DNA of 64,000 bases. It comes from Luteibacter sp. Sphag1AF (GTDB lineage Bacteria > Pseudomonadota > Gammaproteobacteria > Xanthomonadales > Rhodanobacteraceae). The stretch covers positions 186,001-250,000 of the forward strand of contig NZ_JACHYH010000005.1 of NCBI RefSeq assembly GCF_014192715.1, in the 5' to 3' direction. Below, in pieces: positions 35,212 to 44,222 of the stretch. The first letter of the stretch is position 1, and each line of letters opens with the position of its first letter. The notes beneath the pieces are model-generated. The model was not told the origin of the DNA. It made no database searches and saw only the letters and a list, made by a program, of their open reading frames with translations. A program made the translations under genes and the position numbers.

Positions 35212-36465
35212 ATGAAGCTGTTGGGTCGATGGTGTCTCTCCATCGCGCTGTCGCTCAGTGCCATTCCGCTTCGCGCGCAGACACCGTCGTTCCAGTTTCT
35301 TGAGCCCGCCGGCCCCTCTTCGGTCGGGCTGAAAGTGGTGAACCAGTACGACACATCCCGTTCGTATCCTTTATCGGCCGACAACGGCACGAAGAATGGT
35401 CACCGCCCGATACAGACGCTGATCTGGTATCCCGCGCAGCCTGCGGCAGGCAAGGCCATGACGGTGGGCGACTACGCCAGCCTCGCGGACACGGAGAATT
35501 TCGACCATCCGCGCCCGGAGAAGAACAAATGGCGCGCGCAATTGCAGTCATCGTCAGAGGTGCAACTGTGGGCGCACAAGGATGCTTCGCCGGCGCCAGG
35601 CCGCTATCCCGTGCTGGTATACGCTCCCAGCGATTCGTCCACCCCGTGGGAGAATGCGGACCTGTGCGAATACCTTGCCAGCCATGGCTACGTGGTACTC
35701 GCAAGCCCTTCGATGGGAGCCGCAACACGTGACATGACAGACGACCTGCGCGGCATCGACGCGCAAGCCCGCGATATCTCGTTCCTCATCACGTATGCGA
35801 AAACACTTCCCAACGCTGACATGTCCAGGGTGGGACTTGTCAGCTGGAGCTGGGGCGGCATTTCCAGCCTCTTCGCCGCAGCGCGCGATCCGCGCGTCAA
35901 GGCGCTGGCCGAGATGGATGGCAGCATGCGTTACTTCCCCGGCATCGTGCAGAAGGCAGGTGACATTCATCCAGATCGCATGACCATTCCCCTGCTGTTT
36001 TTCACGGCGGAATACCCGAACCTTCTGGAAGACCTGGAAGCGGGCTACAAGGGCCCGCAGGCAGACCGGATGGGGCCGAATGTCCTCAATGCCTGGACGC
36101 ACGGCGATCTGTACACGGTGAACATGGTGGGCATGTCACACGGGCAGTTCGGCGCCATGCAGCAACGTCGGAAAAGCGCGGAGAGCTTCGCCGCCGATCA
36201 GGTCGCCGACTACGGGCGGGACGACGCCAACACAAGCCATGCCTGGGTAGCCCGATACATCCTGAATTTCCTCGACGCCACCCTCAAGAAAGATGACGAC
36301 GCTGCTGCGTTTCTTTTGCGGACACCTGCCCAGAACGGCGTTCCAAGACACTTCATGGCGACGAAGTTTCGCCCTGCCGAAACAAAGACCGTGGCTCAAC
36401 CGTGGCCCTCCCGGCCCATGCCGGATCAAAGCCAGGCGCCTGCTGTTTCGCCCAGTGGCCGGTAA
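35212..36465 (+). CDS. exported alpha/beta hydrolase (dienelactone-hydrolase-like)
   Basis: 417 residues; signal peptide LSIALSLSAIPLRAQ. It has the alpha/beta-hydrolase fold: LVYAPSDSSTPWENADLCEY near the oxyanion strand, VGLVSWSWGG at the nucleophile elbow (S-W-S-W-G-G, Ser), and a late MSHGQFGA as probable His. It resembles platelet-activating-factor acetylhydrolase or dienelactone hydrolase families. It lies 106 bp behind the M28 peptidase in the same direction, so it may be cotranscribed. Substrate unknown. Confidence 0.8.
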   Translation: MKLLGRWCLSIALSLSAIPLRAQTPSFQFLEPAGPSSVGLKVVNQYDTSRSYPLSADNGTKNGHRPIQTLIWYPAQPAAGKAMTVGDYASLADTENFDHPRPEKNKWRAQLQSSSEVQLWAHKDASPAPGRYPVLVYAPSDSSTPWENADLCEYLASHGYVVLASPSMGAATRDMTDDLRGIDAQARDISFLITYAKTLPNADMSRVGLVSWSWGGISSLFAAARDPRVKALAEMDGSMRYFPGIVQKAGDIHPDRMTIPLLFFTAEYPNLLEDLEAGYKGPQADRMGPNVLNAWTHGDLYTVNMVGMSHGQFGAMQQRRKSAESFAADQVADYGRDDANTSHAWVARYILNFLDATLKKDDDAAAFLLRTPAQNGVPRHFMATKFRPAETKTVAQPWPSRPMPDQSQAPAVSPSGR

Positions 36466-36468
36466 GGT

Positions 36469-38001
36469 TTAACCAAACCACAGACTCGCCACCTGCGCCG
36501 CCTCGATGACGCCTGAGCCATCCTCGGCAACCCAGGCAACCACGCCATCGGGACGTACCAGCACGGCGCTCACCCCCAGGCCTTTCACGACGGTGCTCGC
36601 GACGTACGTGACCCGGCTGTGCCAGCGGCTTGCCAGTTCGCGCCATGGAGCGTCCGGGGCGAAATCCAGCCACAGCCCTTTGCCCGCCCTTAGCAACGCG
36701 CCGACTTTGGTGCCGTCGGCTAGTTCGAAATCGGGGACGCTGCGTCCGACCAGGGGATGGTTGCTGCCCAGATCGTAGCGAAGCGAAACACCCCACACGC
36801 GTTCGGCAAAGTAGGTCGCACCGTCGCGCGTATCTATCAGGTCGCGAAGGATGGCTTCGAGTGCGCGTGACGCCGGGGCCGGCCGCATGAGTGACACCTG
36901 GGCACGCGACCAGTCCAGCACCTGCGCTCCCACCGGATGGCGTTCGCGCTGATAGCTGTCGATCAGCGTGGCGGGCGCGTTGTCGCGAAGGGTGGCGGCA
37001 AGCTTCCAGCCCAGATTCATCGCGTCGCCGAGCCCGAGATTGAGTCCCTGCCCGCCCAGCGGCGAATGGATATGAGCCGCATCACCGGCCAGCAGGACAC
37101 GCCCGTGGCGATAGGCCGCGGCCTGACTGGCCCGATCCGTCCAGGTGCTGGCGAGTTTCAGCGCCGTCAATGTCACGTCCACACCGGACACGCGACGCAG
37201 AACCGACTGGACGTGATCGAGCGTGACCGGTTGCGTGCGATGAAACGCGCCGCCGTCGAAATCGACCATCGCGATGGTTCCGGGACGCGCATAGGTATAC
37301 ATGCCGGTTGGCGTGTATGTGCGGCCCGTGCGGAGCATGTCGGGCTGTTCCAGCTCAACGTCGAGGGAGTAGCCCGTGAACTCCGGAGGCGTGCCGGTGA
37401 ATTCAAAGCTCCCGGCCTTGCGCACGATGCTGCGGCCACCATCGCATCCCACAAGCCAACTTCCACGGAACGCCTCGTCCGCGCTGCGCACGATCACTTC
37501 GTCGTCGGTCTGTTCAAAGCCTTCGACGGTGACGCCGCGGCGGATCTCGGCACCCATGCCCACAGCGCGCGCTTCAAGAACGGATTCAAGAGACTCCAAC
37601 GTCACCATCAGGCTGGTGCCCGCCGGGCTCGGAAGGCGATGTGACCAGCGGGAGGCGTCGACGTCCTCATGGAAGAACGGGATGCCTGCGAAATGGCCCG
37701 CCGGACGCCGGGCCTGCTGCATCCAGTGAGAAGCCGCGTGGGTGGCGCCGGATGCATCGTTTGCCCGCTGCGCGTCGGTCACGGCGTCCAGCAATCCCCG
37801 CCGATGGAATGCTTCCAGCGTGGGTGCAGACAGGCCGCGCATGCCGAAAGGCAGGCGCTTGAGGGGCGAGTGTGGGTCGTCGGCTTGTTCAAGCACGATG
37901 ACCGACAGGCCGAAGAGCCTGAGCTCGCAGGCGAGGAACAACCCAACGGGCCCGGCACCGGCAATAACGACGTCATGGGATGGGGAAAGGCGGCATTGCA
38001 T
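36469..38001 (-). CDS. FAD-dependent aromatic monooxygenase
   Basis: 510 residues of the phenol-hydroxylase/RdmE/PgaE class: VVIAGAGPVGLFLACEL (GxGxxG FAD site, residues ~10-20), the middle WLVGCDGGRSIVRK (DG motif), GRVLLAGDAAHIHSPLGGQG (second FAD motif), and a thioredoxin-like C-terminal domain. These enzymes hydroxylate aromatic or polyketide substrates with NADPH. It converges with the hydrolase gene, with stops only 3 bp apart. Confidence 0.88.
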   Translation of the reverse strand: MQCRLSPSHDVVIAGAGPVGLFLACELRLFGLSVIVLEQADDPHSPLKRLPFGMRGLSAPTLEAFHRRGLLDAVTDAQRANDASGATHAASHWMQQARRPAGHFAGIPFFHEDVDASRWSHRLPSPAGTSLMVTLESLESVLEARAVGMGAEIRRGVTVEGFEQTDDEVIVRSADEAFRGSWLVGCDGGRSIVRKAGSFEFTGTPPEFTGYSLDVELEQPDMLRTGRTYTPTGMYTYARPGTIAMVDFDGGAFHRTQPVTLDHVQSVLRRVSGVDVTLTALKLASTWTDRASQAAAYRHGRVLLAGDAAHIHSPLGGQGLNLGLGDAMNLGWKLAATLRDNAPATLIDSYQRERHPVGAQVLDWSRAQVSLMRPAPASRALEAILRDLIDTRDGATYFAERVWGVSLRYDLGSNHPLVGRSVPDFELADGTKVGALLRAGKGLWLDFAPDAPWRELASRWHSRVTYVASTVVKGLGVSAVLVRPDGVVAWVAEDGSGVIEAAQVASLWFG

Positions 38002-38232
38002 AAACGGCTCCTGGTCAATGATCGACCGGAGCGTTCCTCGGCAACAGAACCCTCGCGGACGAATGAAGGGACGCCTGGGGCGTCCGATATTCGTCGCGGG
38101 GATCTCAAGCGCGAAGCCAAAGACCAGAGCTTTCGTTACCGAAAGGACTTGGGCTTACCAAACCAAGTCTGCCTTTTCCGACGCGGCGACATTAACACGG
38201 GTTTTGTGGCACGTACCACCCGGGCGCCAGAA

Positions 38233-38766
38233 TCACGCAGGAACGTACACCAGCCTGACCGCATCTTCCGCGACCGTGTCGACTGAGACCAGGCGCAGCG
38301 ACGGCACGGGTCCGGCGAAGAACGGTGTGCCTCGTTGCCCCCTCACAACGGGGCGGAAATAAAGCCGGTACTCATCAATGAGGCCAGAATCGGCAAGGCG
38401 TTGCGCCAGGTCCGGACCTGCCATGTCGATCACTCCGGTGAGTCTGGCCTTGAGTTCGCGTATCGCGCCCTGGACGTCTTCGCCAACCAGGGTGGCGTTC
38501 GGCCCCACAGACTTCAGCGAACGCGACACCACCCATTTGGGCAAGTTGCGCCACGCCGCCGCGAAATCACGTTCTTCCGCATCCCAGTCGGCCTGGTCAT
38601 CATCCCAGTAGCGCATGATTTCATACGTATGGCGGCCATAAATCGCGCCGCTCAGACTGCGCACGTGCTCAATGAAGAAACGAAATAGCGCAGGACCGGG
38701 CCTCATGTTCTGATGGTCCACATAGCCATCAAGGGTCTGCTGCAATCCGAAGGTCAGTTTCGCCAT
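38233..38766 (-). CDS. RibD/dihydrofolate-reductase-fold reductase
   Basis: 177 residues of the RibD C-terminal / DHFR-like superfamily common as small stand-alone reductases: LTFGLQQTLDGYVD at the start, GRHTYEIMRYW, KWVVSRSL, IDMAGPDLAQRLADSGLIDE, and the final RLVSVDTVAEDAVRLVY. NADPH-dependent; the substrate is not known. It stands alone between divergent genes. Confidence 0.85.
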   Translation of the reverse strand: MAKLTFGLQQTLDGYVDHQNMRPGPALFRFFIEHVRSLSGAIYGRHTYEIMRYWDDDQADWDAEERDFAAAWRNLPKWVVSRSLKSVGPNATLVGEDVQGAIRELKARLTGVIDMAGPDLAQRLADSGLIDEYRLYFRPVVRGQRGTPFFAGPVPSLRLVSVDTVAEDAVRLVYVPA

Positions 38767-38892
38767 GGCGACGTCTCCGCGAGAGTGTGCTGACGATAAC
38801 GCGAGATCCTCGCGCCGCGCGTGAATCCGGATGTACCTGTCGACGCATCCAAGCCTCAGACCCGGCTTCTCCGGGCACCAAGGAACCCGTCG

Positions 38893-40410
38893 ATGAACGC
38901 TCCATCCCGTACGCCTTTCCGCCGTGCCCGCCGAGGCCTTGCCTCCGTGGCGCTTGTGTTGCTCATCGCCCTGCCGACGTCAGGAGCCGGCGCCAGTCCG
39001 GCGACCACCTCACTTCCGGATACGCCCGCTGGCAAGCTGGGCAGCGCGCTGATACAACACATCAACACCGATACGCCCGCTCAGATCCGCCAGTGGGCGG
39101 CGGGCGTGATGTCGCCCAGCATAGGTGCCAGCGACAAGGCCGACACCGTGGAAAGTCTCGCGCTGGCCGCACGCGACAGCGGTGGCGTGAGCATGGTGGA
39201 TGTGGCGAGCGATCCGCGCCAACCGGGGCTTCTTCAGCTCATCGTCAAAGACGCCCACGGGCAGCGGGCGATGATCTTTCTGGCCCCCGATCCTGCACAT
39301 CCGGAGCTTTTTGGCCAGCTTGAGCTGCATGCCGCCGACGACCCGGCCCTGTATGCCGGCTGGCCCAAAGGTCCGGTATCGGACGGTGAGCTTGCACGCC
39401 TGGTCCACAACACGCTTGACCAGCTGGTACGCACGTCCGACTTCTCCGGCTGCGTGACCATCGCGAATGATGGAAAAACGCTGTTCGACGAATGCCGCGG
39501 TTTGGCGGAGCGAAATTTCAGCGTGCCCGTGGATCAGCAGACGAAATTTCATATCGGCTCCATCAACAAGATGTTTACCGCCGTTGCTATCGCGCAGCTG
39601 GTGGAAGCCGGAAAACTGTCCTGGAACACCACGCTTGCTGACTGCATGCCTGAGTATCCCGATCAGGAAACAGCCCGAAAAGTCACGGTATGGCAGCTTC
39701 TGCACCACACGGCCGGGCTCGGTGATTTCCTCGTGCCTGCGTACTTTGAACATCGGGAGGCCTTCGTCAATCCCGTCGACTACCTCGATCTCATTGCCCG
39801 CCAGCCCAAGGTCGCCGCGCCGGGAGCGAGCTGGAACTACAGCAACGCCGGATACATGCTTCTCGGGCGGATCATCGAGACCACGTCGCACGAAAACTAC
39901 GACGACTACATGCAAAAACACGTCTTCGCACCGGCAGGCATGCGAGCTACCGGGTTCGACCGCGTGGATGAGGTGACGCCGAAACTCGCGGTGGGCTATT
40001 TCCGTGAGGGGCCGTTTTCCACGGCATGGAAGGCGGACTGGCTGAAGATCGGCCTCAAGGGTGGCGCAGCGGGCGGCGGCTATTCCACCAACGCGGATCT
40101 GCTGCGGTTCGCTGCCGCCCTGCGCGAAGGGAAGCTGGTTTCGGCCGCCACGCTGACGAAGATGTTTGACGATCAGGTTCCCGCAGGCCCCGGTGGCTAT
40201 GCGGCCGGCTTCGGCGATCGTCTGTCGCACGGCCTGCACATTCGCGGCCATGCCGGCGGCACGGAAGGCACGGATGCCAATATGCAGATGGTCTGGGGGA
40301 CGAAGGCAGCCGTGGCCCTGACCAGCAATGAAGGGCCCGGACAGAACTGGTTTCTGGCCGAACGCATTGCCGATTTGCTTGCAGCGGCGAACGCAGCCAA
40401 AACGCACTGA
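38893..40410 (+). CDS. secreted serine hydrolase of the class C beta-lactamase fold
   Basis: 505 residues. A signal peptide (LASVALVLLIALPTSGAGA) is followed by an N-terminal beta domain of ~150 residues related to gastric-lipase/NTF-like repeats. The penicillin-binding fold then has SINK (nucleophile Ser 223, Lys 226), YSN (316-318) and HAGG (453-456) in place of KTG. HxGG instead of KTG points to an esterase or D-amino-acid peptidase rather than a true beta-lactamase. Start ATG 38893 was preferred over an in-frame upstream start because the signal peptide begins there. Confidence 0.83.
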   Translation: MNAPSRTPFRRARRGLASVALVLLIALPTSGAGASPATTSLPDTPAGKLGSALIQHINTDTPAQIRQWAAGVMSPSIGASDKADTVESLALAARDSGGVSMVDVASDPRQPGLLQLIVKDAHGQRAMIFLAPDPAHPELFGQLELHAADDPALYAGWPKGPVSDGELARLVHNTLDQLVRTSDFSGCVTIANDGKTLFDECRGLAERNFSVPVDQQTKFHIGSINKMFTAVAIAQLVEAGKLSWNTTLADCMPEYPDQETARKVTVWQLLHHTAGLGDFLVPAYFEHREAFVNPVDYLDLIARQPKVAAPGASWNYSNAGYMLLGRIIETTSHENYDDYMQKHVFAPAGMRATGFDRVDEVTPKLAVGYFREGPFSTAWKADWLKIGLKGGAAGGGYSTNADLLRFAAALREGKLVSAATLTKMFDDQVPAGPGGYAAGFGDRLSHGLHIRGHAGGTEGTDANMQMVWGTKAAVALTSNEGPGQNWFLAERIADLLAAANAAKTH

Positions 40411-40443
40411 GGCAACGTGATTTTGCTCGCCACATTCTTGTTA

Positions 40444-40471
40444 TAAAAAAGGGGCGCCAATGCGGCGCCCC
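40444..40471 (-). terminator. terminator of the aldehyde dehydrogenase gene
   Basis: GGGGCGCC (40451-40458) and GGCGCCCC (40464-40471) form a perfect 8-bp stem followed on the minus strand by six T. It lies 25 bp past the dehydrogenase stop and could also stop plus-strand transcripts weakly. Confidence 0.85.
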
Positions 40472-40495
40472 TCCCCTGATCAATCCCAACAGCGA

Positions 40496-42031
40496 TCAGA
40501 CAAACGCGTTCGGCGGCGGCGCGTGGAAATCGCCGTAACCGCCCTCTTCCAGATTGATGACCACACTCTTGGTGTTGGTGTAGTGCATCAGGGTCTCGAA
40601 GGTGCTCTCGCGGCCGAAGCCGCTCTGCTTCACGCCACCGATCGGCTGACCGGGCTTGAAGTTGTAGTAGCGGTTCACCCAGACCATGCCGGTTTCCATC
40701 GCACGGGAGATGCGGTGGGCGCGGTTGAGGTTGCGGGTCCACAGACCGCCGCCCAGGCCATAGATGTTGTCGTTGACCATGCTGAGCATGTCCGCTTCGT
40801 CTTCCCAGGTGAACAGGTCCGTGACCGGCCCGAAGATTTCTTCCTGGGCAATGACCATGTCGTTGCGCACGTCGGTGAAGATCGTCGGCTGGATGAAGAG
40901 GCCGTTTTCAAGGCCCCGAATGGAAGCGGGACCGCCGCCAACCAGCACGGAAGCGCCTTCCTTCTTGCCCTGTTCGATATACGACAGCACGCGATCGTAC
41001 TGGGCCTTCGAGGACTGCGCACCGAGGCGCGTAGCCGGATCGGTCGGGTCACCCTGCTTCACCTTGGCAAACAGCCTGGTGAGCTTGTCGACGAACTCTT
41101 CGCGAACCTTCTTGTGCACGAAGACACGCGAGCCCGCCAGGCACACTTCGCCCTTGTTGAAGATCGTGGTGATGACGACCGACTCGGCAGCGGCATCAAG
41201 GTCGGCGTCTTCGCACACGATGTTCGCCGACTTGCCACCTAGTTCCAGCGTCTGCGGAATGATGTTGACCGCAGCGTAGTTCATGATCTTCTGCGCGGTG
41301 CCGCGCGAACCGGTGAAGGCCACCTTGCGCACCTTCGGGTGCGTGACCAGGGGCTCGCCAACGATGTGGCCGTAGCCGGTCACCACGTTGATCACGCCCG
41401 GGGGCAGCACATCGGCAATGTCCTTGATGAATTCCAGCACCGACACGCACACCGTCTCGGCAGGCTTCAGCACCACCGTGCAACCGGCCGTCAGTGCGGG
41501 GGCCAGCTTCAGGGCAGCCATCATCAACGGAACGTTCCACGGAATGATCTGCGCCACCACGCCAATCGGCTCGCGGTGCGTGATCATGGTGGAGTCGGCA
41601 AAGTCAGCCACTTCGCCATGCAGATGGAAGGCGGCGCCGGCATAGTATTCGAACAGGCCGATAGCACCGGTGATGTCGTGCGTATAGGCCTCAGTGATGG
41701 TCTTGCCGTTGTTCAGCGTGTCCATCATTGCATATTCAAGCTGACGGGCACGCAGGCGGTCGGCAATGGCGCGAAGCACCGTCTGGCGCTGTGCCGGCGA
41801 GCTGCGCGACCACTTCGGAAACGCGTCGTAAGCAGCATTGACCGCACGATCCACGTCAACGGCATCGCCGGACTGGATGTGTGCCAGCGTCTGACGGGTC
41901 GCCGGGTTGGTCAGTTCGATGGTCTGGCCGCTGTGACCGTCAACCCACTTGCCGTTGATGAAGTGGCCATACGTCTTGACGGCGCTCAGCTTCGCTGCAA
42001 GGGCTTTGGATGTACCGAGATCGAGTTGCAT
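40496..42031 (-). CDS. NAD(P)-dependent aldehyde dehydrogenase
   Basis: 511 residues, full length for the family: IIPWNVPLMMAALKLAPAL (cofactor strand with Asn), FTGSRGTAQKI (Rossmann turn), LELGGKSANIV (general-base Glu), and GEVCLAGSR with the catalytic Cys 297. It oxidises an aldehyde to the acid. I start at ATG 42031. It is transcribed behind an amidohydrolase 103 bp upstream; together with the LysR gene they look like a small catabolic unit. Confidence 0.9.
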   Translation of the reverse strand: MQLDLGTSKALAAKLSAVKTYGHFINGKWVDGHSGQTIELTNPATRQTLAHIQSGDAVDVDRAVNAAYDAFPKWSRSSPAQRQTVLRAIADRLRARQLEYAMMDTLNNGKTITEAYTHDITGAIGLFEYYAGAAFHLHGEVADFADSTMITHREPIGVVAQIIPWNVPLMMAALKLAPALTAGCTVVLKPAETVCVSVLEFIKDIADVLPPGVINVVTGYGHIVGEPLVTHPKVRKVAFTGSRGTAQKIMNYAAVNIIPQTLELGGKSANIVCEDADLDAAAESVVITTIFNKGEVCLAGSRVFVHKKVREEFVDKLTRLFAKVKQGDPTDPATRLGAQSSKAQYDRVLSYIEQGKKEGASVLVGGGPASIRGLENGLFIQPTIFTDVRNDMVIAQEEIFGPVTDLFTWEDEADMLSMVNDNIYGLGGGLWTRNLNRAHRISRAMETGMVWVNRYYNFKPGQPIGGVKQSGFGRESTFETLMHYTNTKSVVINLEEGGYGDFHAPPPNAFV

Positions 42032-42133
42032 GGGGTATTCCTCGTAGGATGCCCGATAGCACATATCGAGCGAGTGGCTAAGCTGCGGTCGGCACATGTC
42101 GAAAGGCAGCGAAGTCGGGGGACGGGTCCGGGC

Positions 42134-43168
42134 TCAGATGTCCGATACCGAAACCGTTTGAAGGCGGGGGAACAGCGAAAGTGCGTTGTCGCGCCAGATG
42201 CCCTGGCGACGTGCATCGTCAAGCAACGGCGTCTTTTCGATACGCTCGGCCAGCGCGTGGCACGCTGCCTCCGGCGTAAACGGATAGTCGCTCCCGTAAT
42301 GCACGCGACTGGGGTCAGCCACCTGCGTCAGTGCGGACAGAAGATGCGGCACCGGCACACCGGCCAGATCGAAGTGCAGGCGCTTCATGGCCTCGCGAAG
42401 CGACGGCCGACCGCGTGCCGGTGCATCGGCAAGAGCGGGAAGCAGCAGCTCGATACGATCAGCAAGCACCGACAATGCAGCACCGGCATGCGGCACGATC
42501 ACGCGAAGATCGGGGAAATCTTCCAGCGTGCCCGACAGCACCATGTCGGCGACCGAGCGTGTCGTGTCGAAAATGAATTCCATCAACGGCTGCGGATAGT
42601 TCGCGGCGAGCCGGGCGCAACACGAGCAGGCCGGCGTAGTCGGGTGAATGAAGATCACCGCGTGACGCTTGTCGAGCTCGGCATAAAGAGGCGCAAGGCG
42701 CGGGTCGCCGAGGTAGATGCCGTGCGCGTTGCTCTCAAGCACCACGCCATCGGCGCCCAGTTCATCAAGTGCGTAGATCGCTTCAGCCACAGCGCCTTCG
42801 ACATCGGGCAGCGGCAAGGATGCGAAATGACCAAACCGTCCCGGGTGCGCTGCGACAAGGCGACTTCCCTCGATGTTGACGCGACGCGCAAGCTCCCTGG
42901 CCTTCGCGTCGTCGCCGAAATGCACACCCGGCGACGAAATCGACAGCATGGCGGTCGACACGTTCAGCGCATCCATTACCTTCAGCGCTTCCACTTCGTT
43001 CCACTCGGGCAACGCACGGATGCCATCGGGAGCGGAAAGTCCGGCCTCATGCAGGGCCGCGCTGTAGAAATCCGGCAGGAAGTGCGCGTGCACATCAATG
43101 CGGGGCGTTCCGCGGCTGGCGGACACTGCATTCGTCGGGTTCGGCAAGGAAGTGCTCATCGAAGTCAT
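42134..43168 (-). CDS. metal-dependent amidohydrolase (ACMSD-like)
   Basis: 344 residues of the amidohydrolase_2 family: IDVHAHFLPDFYSAAL (HxH metal site), VIFIHPTTPAC, VIVPHAGAALSVLADRI, and VHYGSDYPFTP (last Asp). Relatives include aminocarboxymuconate-semialdehyde decarboxylase and resorcylate decarboxylase, which act on aromatic-degradation products. A semialdehyde-handling role would fit the aldehyde dehydrogenase behind it. Divergent from the LysR gene, 134 bp away. Confidence 0.87.
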   Translation of the reverse strand: MTSMSTSLPNPTNAVSASRGTPRIDVHAHFLPDFYSAALHEAGLSAPDGIRALPEWNEVEALKVMDALNVSTAMLSISSPGVHFGDDAKARELARRVNIEGSRLVAAHPGRFGHFASLPLPDVEGAVAEAIYALDELGADGVVLESNAHGIYLGDPRLAPLYAELDKRHAVIFIHPTTPACSCCARLAANYPQPLMEFIFDTTRSVADMVLSGTLEDFPDLRVIVPHAGAALSVLADRIELLLPALADAPARGRPSLREAMKRLHFDLAGVPVPHLLSALTQVADPSRVHYGSDYPFTPEAACHALAERIEKTPLLDDARRQGIWRDNALSLFPRLQTVSVSDI

Positions 43169-43302
43169 GGCAGAAGAAGGCCAATGGATTTGCTGGGGAG
43201 GTGTCGCCGACGCGTGCTGCGCCGGGACTGTGGACGCACGATAGCCTCGCGATATGTGATGCCGTAAGATGGCGAAATCGTTCGAGGCATAGCAGTTTTG
43301 TT

Positions 43303-44220
43303 ATGACACTGAAGCTCAGCCAGATACGCGATGTCGTCGCCATTGCTGATGGCGGAAGCCTTCGCGCGGCAGCCCAGAATCTTGGCCTCGCGCAGCCCGC
43401 ACTGACCCGCAGCATCAGGGAAGTCGAGCACGATCTGGGCGTAGAACTTTTCGAACGGCTGCCCCGCGGCATGCGCCTGACACCGGCAGGAGAAGTGTTT
43501 GTGCGCCGCATGCGGTCGATCCAGGCCGAACTGCAACGTTCGCGCGACGAGATCGACCAGCTGAAGGGACTGACCATCGGACAGCTGACCATCGGCCTGT
43601 CGATGGCCTCGACCATTGCGCTGCTTTCGGGCGCGCTCGCACCATTCAAGGCGCGCTATCCCGGTGTAAAACTGAAAATTGTCGAGGGACTTTTCCCGGG
43701 CCTGCGCCGGCAGATCGCCGATGGTGATCTGGATTTCTACGTGGGGCCCGTCGCGGAAGTTCCGCTGCCTCGCGAGTTTGTGCTGGAGCAACTTTTTACG
43801 AATGAACGTCTGGTGCTCGGGCGCGTCGGGCATCCGATGGCGCACGCTTCCAGCCTGGCGGAACTCGCTGATGCAAGCTGGATCGGCTCGGCGCTCACCG
43901 AGCACAGAGAGGACGAACTTGGCCTCGTCTTCTCCACGCGCGGATTGCCGCCGCCGCGGGTCGAGGTGGAGACCAGCTCCGCCCTCAGCACGATGATGGT
44001 AGCCGCCAACAGCGACCTGCTGGCCATGCTGCCCCGCCAATATCTCCGGCATCCGGGCGCAGTCGATTTGCTGATGCCGATACCGATTCGCGAGCGGCTC
44101 GCCGCACCGGCCATTTGCCTGGTGCGTCGAGCCGCCCTGCCGTTGCCACCGGCAGCGGAGTTCTTCACCGATCTGATTCGCCGTACCGCCGTTCATGAGG
44201 CACGTACCCGCGCGGAATGA
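43303..44220 (+). CDS. LysR-family regulator
   Basis: 305 residues with a standard N-terminal winged HTH (GGSLRAAAQNLGLAQPALTR and SIREVEHDLGVELFER) and a periplasmic-binding-like effector domain. ATG 43303. Divergent from the amidohydrolase gene, as usual for LysR regulators and their targets. Confidence 0.9.
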   Translation: MTLKLSQIRDVVAIADGGSLRAAAQNLGLAQPALTRSIREVEHDLGVELFERLPRGMRLTPAGEVFVRRMRSIQAELQRSRDEIDQLKGLTIGQLTIGLSMASTIALLSGALAPFKARYPGVKLKIVEGLFPGLRRQIADGDLDFYVGPVAEVPLPREFVLEQLFTNERLVLGRVGHPMAHASSLAELADASWIGSALTEHREDELGLVFSTRGLPPPRVEVETSSALSTMMVAANSDLLAMLPRQYLRHPGAVDLLMPIPIRERLAAPAICLVRRAALPLPPAAEFFTDLIRRTAVHEARTRAE

Positions 44221-44222
44221 GT

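Noticed and set aside
39010-40407. A 465-codon minus-strand frame opposite the serine hydrolase
   Set aside because: The plus-strand gene has signal peptide, SINK and YSN motifs; the antisense frame has none.
41339-43267. A 642-codon plus-strand frame across the aldehyde dehydrogenase and amidohydrolase genes
   Set aside because: Both opposite-strand genes have complete catalytic motifs; this frame is Arg/His-rich shadow sequence spanning an intergenic gap.
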